Assembly (NCBI RefSeq): GCF_036924535.1
Contig: NZ_JAZHRT010000001.1
Location: 682,001 to 746,000 of the forward strand
Origin: Bradyrhizobium sp. AZCC 2262
GTDB lineage: Bacteria; Pseudomonadota; Alphaproteobacteria; Rhizobiales; Xanthobacteraceae
Direction: 5' to 3'
Length of the DNA: 64,000 bases
In this document: piece by piece, positions 55,372-62,227 of the stretch
How positions within the stretch are numbered: position 1 is the first letter of the stretch
Layout of the letters: every line of letters begins with the position of its first letter
Position numbers and translations under genes: made by a program
Notes under the pieces: generated by a model
What the model saw: the letters and a program-made list of their open reading frames with translations, nothing else
Told to the model about the DNA's origin: nothing
Database searches by the model: none

Positions 55372-56136
55372 ATGGTGCCTTTTTTTTTCGGATCAAGACA
55401 GCGACGTCTTTTCGGCATCTACGAGCCTGCGGCCGGGCGCGGTGGGGGGGCGCGTGCGGCTTTGCTCTGCAATTCCTGGGGGAAGGAGTATTTCAACGGG
55501 CATAGGGCGATGCGCCTGCTCGCCAAACGGCTATGCGCAACCGGATTCGATACATTGAGGTTTGATTATTTCGGCGCAGGCGACTCCGGAGGTGAAGCGA
55601 GCGAGGCCGATCTCGATGGCTGGAGACACGACATCGTGTCAGCAGCGCGTGAACTCAAGCACATGAGCGCTGCGCCGCGCGTAGTTCTTGTCGGTCTGCG
55701 CCTGGGCGCCACGCTGGTAGCGGAGACGGCACCTCGTCTGCACGAGGATATTGACGGAGTTATTCTTTGGGATCCGATTGTACGTGGCTTGGACTACGTG
55801 GAAGAACTGGCAGAACAAGGCGGGCAAAAGGCCAGACTGTCCGAGTTCAAATCCGACATGGCAGACGATATGGAACTGGAAGGACTTTCTGTTTCACCGG
55901 CTTTCGTCTCCGGATTGAAAGCTATTGACCTCTGCTCCGAGAAGTTGGGGCTGCAAGCGCGCCGACTGACCATTTTCACCTGTAAGCCCCCTTCAGATTG
56001 CCAACTTCTGAACTCCGAAGGGCGCACCAGCGAAGTCCTGGTCTTGAAAACGGCGTCGCCATGGAAAGATGCTACTGAACGGACCGAAACCCTTCCCATC
56101 GAGGTGTACGAACGGATTGTCGAGTGGCTGCGATAA
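55372..56136 (+). CDS. alpha/beta-hydrolase fold protein with nucleophile position R110
   Basis: 254 residues, 12 bases after the NRPS stop. The fold is clear: NSWGKEYFNGHRAM, LRFDYFGAGDSGG, then the nucleophile elbow, which reads GLRLG (108-112). The usual Ser is therefore an Arg. The acid DPIV is present near residue 132, but no catalytic histidine stands in the last 30 residues. It resembles, from memory, the 'hydrolase 2' proteins of exosortase-A EPS loci, where GLRLG-type elbows also occur. I infer a non-classical or partner role. A nine-T tract lies just after the start codon (55380-55388). Confidence 0.75.
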   Translation: MVPFFFGSRQRRLFGIYEPAAGRGGGARAALLCNSWGKEYFNGHRAMRLLAKRLCATGFDTLRFDYFGAGDSGGEASEADLDGWRHDIVSAARELKHMSAAPRVVLVGLRLGATLVAETAPRLHEDIDGVILWDPIVRGLDYVEELAEQGGQKARLSEFKSDMADDMELEGLSVSPAFVSGLKAIDLCSEKLGLQARRLTIFTCKPPSDCQLLNSEGRTSEVLVLKTASPWKDATERTETLPIEVYERIVEWLR

Positions 56137-57059
56137 AAGATGATTTCACGGAGCGCGTAGTCCAGTTCGGTCCAGGCAAGTGCCTGGTCGGAATCACGGC
56201 TCAGCCCGCCGAAACGTCGGACGGGGATAAACCGGCGGTCGTCATCCTGAATACCGGGACGATTCACCGTGTCGGCCATCACCGCATGTATGTGTCAATG
56301 TCGCGGAAACTGGCACGAGCCGGCCACACCGTCCTGCGCTTTGATTTCTCCGGCCTTGGAGACAGCGCCCCCCATTCATCGGGACAGCCGTTGCTCCGAT
56401 CCAACCTTTCAGACATTCGTTCGGCGCTGGACTGGCTGGAGACGACGCTGAAGGTTTCGAGGGTCATTTTGATCGGTCTATGCTCCGGCGCAGATCATGC
56501 CATTCTGTACGGACATTCGGATCCACGCGTAGCCGGTCTTGTTTTGATCGATCCGTACATTCCGACGACCGCCCGCTACTTCATCGATTACATCTCTCGG
56601 CGCATGGACCTCAAGAGCTGGAGACAGTTCAATTTCCGCAAGAGCAAACTCATGCGGCTTTTGTTGGAGCGCTTGTCGCGCGGTCTCTACAGAGAAACCG
56701 GACCGCAGCACCTGACTTTTCAAGGGCTCGATGCACGAGCATCTCTCGAGCAGGTCTATCACGCCACTGCGCAGGCGCGGGTGCAGCTTCTGGTGATTTG
56801 CACTGGCCTGCATCATGCGCCTCGACAAACCTACCGCGAACAATTCATCAATGCGTTCGACGCGGTTTCTTTCGATGACACCTTACGGCTTGAATTTTTC
56901 GAAGATGCCGATCACACGTTCAGTTCCGCAAGATGCAGAGATGAGCTGAATGATCTCGTCGTGGGATGGGGCCATGCCACGAAGTTCAATCGTGCCACCT
57001 CGGCGAGTTCATCGCCCAATCCCACGGTCAGCGATACCATTAACGCCTGGATTGCCTGA
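56124..57059 (+). CDS. alpha/beta-hydrolase fold protein with Cys nucleophile C120
   Basis: 311 residues from GTG 56124, overlapping the previous gene by 13 bases. The elbow is GLCSG (118-122), a Cys in place of Ser, with acid DPY near 143 and histidine in DADHTFSS near residue 275, so a Cys-Asp-His triad is possible. The N-terminal part NTGTIHRVGHHRMYVSMSRK and LRFDFSGLGDSAPH match, from memory, the 'hydrolase 1' proteins of exosortase-A EPS clusters (TIGR03100-like). Cys-type thioesterases release peptides or acyl groups; here it could unload the NRPS in trans. Confidence 0.78.
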   Translation: MAAIKDDFTERVVQFGPGKCLVGITAQPAETSDGDKPAVVILNTGTIHRVGHHRMYVSMSRKLARAGHTVLRFDFSGLGDSAPHSSGQPLLRSNLSDIRSALDWLETTLKVSRVILIGLCSGADHAILYGHSDPRVAGLVLIDPYIPTTARYFIDYISRRMDLKSWRQFNFRKSKLMRLLLERLSRGLYRETGPQHLTFQGLDARASLEQVYHATAQARVQLLVICTGLHHAPRQTYREQFINAFDAVSFDDTLRLEFFEDADHTFSSARCRDELNDLVVGWGHATKFNRATSASSSPNPTVSDTINAWIA

Positions 57060-57691
57060 GCCGCACCCCGCCACGTCCCCTGAAGCCAACCAATGGTAGC
57101 ATCCGATCATGACGGGTCGGCGAGATGGCTCAATTCTGCTGCCAGGTTTGCCCGGAAGGAGCGGCAGATCAGGTGGCACGACATGAGGCGCGGCATCGAG
57201 GAATGGAGGATCGAGGGCAACTCGGGCAGAAGGCATGGTAGGCCCACCGATGTTCGGGAATGCAGCAAGACGATCACCTGGCTTACGTCACGGGTTCGAG
57301 GACCGTCTGACTGGGGAGGTCTTGCGCTTCTAGCGATGTCTATCGTAACTGGTCATCTTGGCCGCGTTAGCTTGTTAAATTTCTATCATTGTTTTGGAGT
57401 GGGATATGTCCCGATTACGCCGGATAGCCGGGCGTTAGGCATGGCGAAAAATTTTGCTTCGTTTCTAATTTGGTCTTGAGAACGACCGGTCACGTTAGAA
57501 CAGTTGGTTCGGAGAGGCGGCGGATTCGCCAGAACCGCCACGCAGAGAATGGAATTTCAGAGCCGATTTTCCATCATCGCGCGTCAGGCTTCGATTCCGC
57601 GATAAGGTATCCAGGTAGGGTAGGTTAAGGAAGTTTAATCCAGTGGAGGGGCCTCGCAGTGCGAAAAGCTAAGTCTGGTTTGGGGATTTAA
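57060..57691. other. intergenic stretch of 632 bases inside the cluster
   Basis: No ORF here has convincing composition; the frame at 57093-57479 is arginine-rich and lacks a site. The base composition drops in GC around 57340-57480 (for example atttctatcattg). It splits the cluster and may hold a promoter for the glycosyltransferase group, but I can point to no box. Confidence 0.4.
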
Positions 57692-58519
57692 ATGCAAACT
57701 CCCGTCGACTTCTCGGTCGTGATGCCTACCTTCCGCCGGCCAGCGGAACTGCGCATCGCGATTTCGAGCGTGCTTGCCCAGGCCGGGGTGGAGGTCGAAG
57801 TCATCGTGGCAGACGACAGTCCCGAACGCTCGGCTGAAGCGGTCGTCAGCAGTTTTCAAGACCCGCGCGTTACGTATATGGCAGGTCAGCCCTCCGGAGG
57901 CTTTCCGAGCAAGGTTCGTAACCTTGCCTGGCCCCATGCAAGGGGCAATTTCGTCCACTTTCTAGACGACGACGACATCGTACCACAGGGCCACTATGCG
58001 GCCGTCAAGGCGGTGTTTATCAAACAGCCGGATATTGGGGTGGTGTTCTGCCGTATCGCGCCATTCGGCAATTGCTCAAAGGAGCAGTTGCAGCACGAAA
58101 CCGAATACTTTGCCAAGGCCGCTCGGCTTGCCTCCTTTTGCCAGCGGCTTGGCTCAAGAAAGGCGTTTGTGGCGTGTCTGATGTTTCGGTGGGCTATCAT
58201 GGTCTGCGGCGCAGGAATGCTTCGCCGTGACTGCTTGGTGCACCTCGGAGGCTTCGATCCGGAACTTCGTCTCCGGGAGGATGTCGATTTTTATTCGCGC
58301 GCGATGCGTCGCTTTGGCGTTTATTTTCTCGATCAAGTCGGACTACAATATCGCATTGGTAGTCCCTCTCTTATGCACGCGCCTGTTCTTACTGAACTGG
58401 ACCTTCGGCAACTCCAGGAAGCGCAATCTCGCACCAACGCAAGATATAAGCGAGAGTGGGGTGCTTTTGAATTTTATGCCCTCAAATTATTTGCTCGAAC
58501 CCTCCTGAAAATCGTATGA
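57692..58519 (+). CDS. GT2 family glycosyltransferase
   Basis: 275 residues. The GT-A nucleotide-sugar site opens VDFSVVMPTFRRPAELRIAISSVL, with VIVADDSPER and the metal motif FLDDDDIVP near residue 90. The acceptor half contains CGAGMLRRDCLVHLGGFDPELRLREDVDF, with the acid ED as catalytic base. It would transfer one sugar from a nucleotide donor to a lipid or peptide acceptor on the cytoplasmic face. The stop overlaps the next gene (ATGA). Confidence 0.88.
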   Translation: MQTPVDFSVVMPTFRRPAELRIAISSVLAQAGVEVEVIVADDSPERSAEAVVSSFQDPRVTYMAGQPSGGFPSKVRNLAWPHARGNFVHFLDDDDIVPQGHYAAVKAVFIKQPDIGVVFCRIAPFGNCSKEQLQHETEYFAKAARLASFCQRLGSRKAFVACLMFRWAIMVCGAGMLRRDCLVHLGGFDPELRLREDVDFYSRAMRRFGVYFLDQVGLQYRIGSPSLMHAPVLTELDLRQLQEAQSRTNARYKREWGAFEFYALKLFARTLLKIV

Positions 58520-59637
58520 CATTGATCGTTGAAAGATTGTCGCACGCCGACGCGTTCGAAAAGTTGGTGCCCGAATGGGAAGCGCTCGACGCCCGGCTTA
58601 CCCCGCGTACGCCCTTCACCTCGCCAACCTGGAATCAGATTTGGTGGAAATATTTGGCTCGCCGGGAGGGCCTGCGGAACGACGAATTTTTCGTTCATGC
58701 GGTGCGCGATAGCGGCCGGCTCGTTGCTGTCGCGCCATTAATGAGGACGCATCAACCTGCGTTCGGTCCACTGCGGTTGTGCAAGCTGCAGTTCTTTGGG
58801 ACCGATCCCAGTCTTACCGAGATTCGTGGCGTGATTTGCGAGGTTGAGCGCCAAGGCGAGGTGGTCGCTGCTCTGATCGACTATTTCGCGGCCAGCAACG
58901 GTGATTGGGAGCTATTCAAATGGAGCGGGATTCGTCTCGATGGAGGAGGGCATAAGAAACTTGCGAGCCTGGGTTATACCAGAACAGAACGCATATTGCC
59001 CGACTACGTTAAGTCGCTTCCGGGCAGTTGGGAGGAACTCCACGCGAAGCTTTCCAACAACACAAGGAAAAGCCTGCGGAAGGGTTACGAATTCATCGAT
59101 CGGGATGGGCATAAGATTTCGCTTCGGGTGACGGACCGCGATACCGAGCTGGGCGATGCGATCGAACGGTTTTTTATACTTCATGCCGCGCGATCGCGGG
59201 CTTCCGAGATGACGTCGCACCGTGACAACTTTACGGAAGAAAAACATCGCGATTTCCTCCGCGAAGTAGCCCGCAGCTTGGCAGCGCGGGGCGTGCTCCG
59301 CGTCTTTCAACTGGAGATTGACGGCGAAATAGCCGCGACCCGCATTGCGTTCGCGCTGGGCGGAGAGTTATACCTTTATTTCTCGGGTTATGATCCCAAA
59401 TGGCGGAAGTATGGTGTAATGACCACGCTTATGGTCGAAACGATTAAATGGGCAATCGAACATGGATTTGCTTTCATAAATCTATCGACCGGAAAGGATC
59501 TTTCGAAATTGCGGTGGAAGCCGACTGAGATCTCTTTTCAGGACATTGTGCAGTCGTCGCCTTCGATCCGAGGAAGGCTTGCCCTCCGCGCCGATCTTTG
59601 GATACGTCGGCGCCGCCGCGATGCGATCCCTGAGTGA
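58516..59637 (+). CDS. FemAB/GNAT-like acyl- or aminoacyltransferase
   Basis: 373 residues. It matches the GNAT-related 'Acetyltransf_6/FemAB-like' group: the N-terminus FTSPTWNQIWWKYLA, central SNNTRKSLRKGYEFIDRDG, then ARSRASEMTSHRDNFTEEKHRDF and LRVFQLEIDGEIAATRIAFAL, the last being the acyl-donor beta hairpin. Relatives (BcsL/CelD, FemAB-like) attach acyl or amino-acyl groups to sugars or peptides and occur in EPS and PEP-CTERM loci. It overlaps the glycosyltransferase gene by four bases. Confidence 0.8.
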   Translation: MTLIVERLSHADAFEKLVPEWEALDARLTPRTPFTSPTWNQIWWKYLARREGLRNDEFFVHAVRDSGRLVAVAPLMRTHQPAFGPLRLCKLQFFGTDPSLTEIRGVICEVERQGEVVAALIDYFAASNGDWELFKWSGIRLDGGGHKKLASLGYTRTERILPDYVKSLPGSWEELHAKLSNNTRKSLRKGYEFIDRDGHKISLRVTDRDTELGDAIERFFILHAARSRASEMTSHRDNFTEEKHRDFLREVARSLAARGVLRVFQLEIDGEIAATRIAFALGGELYLYFSGYDPKWRKYGVMTTLMVETIKWAIEHGFAFINLSTGKDLSKLRWKPTEISFQDIVQSSPSIRGRLALRADLWIRRRRRDAIPE

Positions 59638-59818
59638 TTATGCAGCTTGATCAGCTAACGTCGTTCTGTCCGAGCCCGCCTGCGCAATCCCCGGCAGATT
59701 GCAAACGTTACCATTCCTGTAACGGTGCGGGCATCCAAATCAGCCAACAAATCGAAGGTGGCTATGCGCGACCCTCCGCCAATGTGGAGCGCGCAATTTC
59801 AACGGTTGAAAATCGATT

Positions 59819-60625
59819 GTGAACACGAATCCTCGCGACGAATGGCGGCCCGGTCTTTTTGGCCGACTGATCTTGCTGACACGGACAACTTTGTGGCGGC
59901 TACGCCTGTTCTTCAATTTGCGCCATCTGCGATTCCGCGGTGCATTCGCTACCTATGAAGAAGCTGCTGCCGCCGTTCGCCGGGGCGTTGCGGTCGGTTA
60001 CGACAACGACGCTATTCTCCTCCGCGATTTCGATCTCATGTGTCAGGTTAAGCCTGAGGACTACGCGATTTTATACTGGTTGAGACGTTTGGCGCCACAG
60101 ACGCAGGTCCTTTTGGACGCGGGCGGCCATATGGGAACAAAATATCGCGCATTCGGCAATTATTTGGACTTGGACAGCGGGATCGAATGGGTGGTTTATG
60201 ACCTTCCCAGCATGGTTCGAGCCGGGCGCAAGATGGCGGAAGACGAAGGCCTGAGCAGGCTCCGCTTTGTCGACGACCTCTCGGAAGCGCCTGACGCGGA
60301 CGTCTTGCTCGCTTCCGGATTGCTGCAATACCTCGACATTCCGTTTGACGATTTGCTGCGGCGGCTTCCGGCCTTGCCGCGACACTTGTTGCTGAACAAG
60401 GTCCAGACGCGAGAGGGGCCTTCGGTGGTAACGTTGGAGAATTTCACTTACGCTGAGGTGCCCTATCAAATGCGTAATCGAGCTGAGTTCCTCGCCATGC
60501 TGGATGCACTGGGCTACGACATCGTGGACCAATGGACGATCCCTTCGCTCTCTCAGGTCATTCGGACCGACCTGTATTTGGGATCATCAACCAGCCGCGG
60601 ATACTACGCAAAGCTGCGCACGTAG
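59819..60625 (+). CDS. methyltransferase of the TIGR04325 type
   Basis: 268 residues from GTG 59819. The S-adenosylmethionine-like core is LLDAGGHMGTKYRAFGNYL (with glycine loop G-G-H), followed by WVVYDLPSMVRAGRKMAED and the ASGLLQYLDIPFDDLL segment, a pattern I associate with the TIGR04325 family. Its acceptor is unknown; it may O- or N-methylate the glycan or peptide of the cluster. A frame of 62 residues (59634-59822) that would bridge the gap before it looks like chance. Confidence 0.75.
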   Translation: MNTNPRDEWRPGLFGRLILLTRTTLWRLRLFFNLRHLRFRGAFATYEEAAAAVRRGVAVGYDNDAILLRDFDLMCQVKPEDYAILYWLRRLAPQTQVLLDAGGHMGTKYRAFGNYLDLDSGIEWVVYDLPSMVRAGRKMAEDEGLSRLRFVDDLSEAPDADVLLASGLLQYLDIPFDDLLRRLPALPRHLLLNKVQTREGPSVVTLENFTYAEVPYQMRNRAEFLAMLDALGYDIVDQWTIPSLSQVIRTDLYLGSSTSRGYYAKLRT

Positions 60626-60695
60626 CAGAGGTTGGTCCGCTGCGCGCAGGAGCGCGGATAAGTAGTGAGATCAGCGCGCTGGGAAGTGATCGAAA

Positions 60696-61985
60696 ATGCT
60701 AAATGTTATAAATTTCCTGCGGTCGAAGTTGCCTATGTTGCGGCGATTCGCTGGGTCGGCCGGTAGCTTGGCGATTGGAATCGTAGCCCAGGCGATAGCC
60801 TTTATCCTGCTTGCCCGCTATCTTGGGACCGTGCAATTCGGTCATCTGGTGACCGTCACGGCGGTGACAGCGCTTGCCAACTCGTGGTGCGGATTTGGTC
60901 CCGGCGAGCTGCTGCGGCGAGTCGTCAGCCGCGATCGATCAATGTACCCGCAAGCGATCGGCCACACCGTTCTGATGATTCTCATAACCGGTATTGTGCT
61001 GTCGGTACTGGTAGTGGCAGGCATGATGCTGTTTGTGCCGGACGGGAGCGATCCTCTCGAATATCTCCTGATCTTGTCGCTTCTTGTGCCGACCAACGTG
61101 ATTTTTCCCTCCTATATCAACATGGTCGAGAACGTTTTTTTGGCGCGTGGAGATTTCAAGCGAGCCAACATTGTCAATGGTGGTTCTGGCTTGGTGCGTG
61201 CGCTGGCCGCGGTCGTGGCGTGTGGCTTTTTCGGGTTAAGCTCGTTACTCAGCTGGGCGTTGGTTTGGGCAGCGGTCCACGTTGTCATGTGTTTATTGTG
61301 TGTCGCCGCAATTTGGCGTTTCGGCAGGCCCCGCTGGCGCATCCTTCAAAATGAAATTTGGCTGGGCGGGAATCTTGCTCTGTCGAGCTTTTTCATCGGG
61401 CTTCGTCATAATGTGGACGTCTTGGTGCTAAGTGCGGTGACGTCGCCCGAATTTGTTGGCATATATGGGGCCGGTCGGCGCGTGATAGGCGCGGCGCTGG
61501 TGGTACCAGGGTCTTTTGATCGCGTGATATACGGCAATCTTGCAGTTGCCGGGAAAGATGGTGCCGCAGCCAGTCTGAAGCTGGCCAGAAGGTACCTCAT
61601 CTACTCAGTTGCGATCAGTGGAGCAACAAGCGTAGCTCTCTTTCTGGTGGCCCCGTTTGCGCCGCTGATCTTCGGCGGCGCCTTCGGCGCAGCCAGCGAT
61701 GTCATCAGGATTCTTGCCTGGACGGTAATAACGACCGCTATCCAGTTTCTTGCCTTCGACGCGCTCAATGCGTCAGAACATCATAAGGTATCGACCATCG
61801 TAGGTAGTATTGCAAATGCCGCCGGGGCAGCCATGGTTGTTGTCTTCGGTAGTGTTTATGGCACTTTCGGCATATTCGTCGCCTTGTATTTATCCGATAT
61901 CACCCGCGGCGGAGCACTTTGGTTCGCCCTGCATTGGCTGGCCCGCCGGCAACACGGCGAGACGGCTCAGGGAACCGAAGCTTAG
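60696..61985 (+). CDS. Wzx-type flippase, second copy in the cluster
   Basis: 429 residues with about twelve to fourteen membrane helices of the MOP superfamily; the N-terminus is FAGSAGSLAIGIVAQAIAFILLARYLGTVQFG. It is unrelated in close sequence to the flippase at 47154-48605 but belongs to the same broad family. It would export a lipid-linked oligosaccharide or lipopeptide. Confidence 0.88.
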   Translation: MLNVINFLRSKLPMLRRFAGSAGSLAIGIVAQAIAFILLARYLGTVQFGHLVTVTAVTALANSWCGFGPGELLRRVVSRDRSMYPQAIGHTVLMILITGIVLSVLVVAGMMLFVPDGSDPLEYLLILSLLVPTNVIFPSYINMVENVFLARGDFKRANIVNGGSGLVRALAAVVACGFFGLSSLLSWALVWAAVHVVMCLLCVAAIWRFGRPRWRILQNEIWLGGNLALSSFFIGLRHNVDVLVLSAVTSPEFVGIYGAGRRVIGAALVVPGSFDRVIYGNLAVAGKDGAAASLKLARRYLIYSVAISGATSVALFLVAPFAPLIFGGAFGAASDVIRILAWTVITTAIQFLAFDALNASEHHKVSTIVGSIANAAGAAMVVVFGSVYGTFGIFVALYLSDITRGGALWFALHWLARRQHGETAQGTEA

Positions 61986-62155
61986 GCTGATTATCGTCCG
62001 CTATTTCCAAGCACCACTATGCAAACAGAGAACTCTTCGCCGGCGAGCAAGGTCGGAGTATAAGCGCTGTTCAGAGGGTTCTCGCAGCCGCAGCGTGGCT
62101 CCAAGCCATACGCCCAGGCGGCGGTCAAATCAGCTTCTTGATGGATGATTTTTTG

Positions 62156-62182
62156 GCCGGCGAGGTGCGTTGCATCGCCGGC
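62156..62182. terminator. candidate bidirectional hairpin between flippase and Wzc-like genes
   Basis: gccggcga (62156-62163) and tcgccggc (62175-62182) are perfect 8-bp arms. The following bases on the plus strand are tgattctta, only weakly T-rich, so termination is not certain. It lies in the 242-base gap between the convergent genes. Confidence 0.3.
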
Positions 62183-62227
62183 TGATTCTTATCGTATGTA
62201 TCGATCGCTCAGTTGAGGCACGCGCCA

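Noticed and set aside
57093-57479. Plus-strand ORF of 128 codons between the hydrolase and the glycosyltransferase
   Set aside because: Arg/Trp-rich, no ribosome site, composition changes abruptly in the middle; not protein-like.
59634-59822. 62-codon frame bridging the FemAB-like and methyltransferase genes, overlapping both
   Set aside because: The overlaps (GTGA at each end) are tempting, but the composition is not protein-like and no site precedes it. It could be translated for coupling only.
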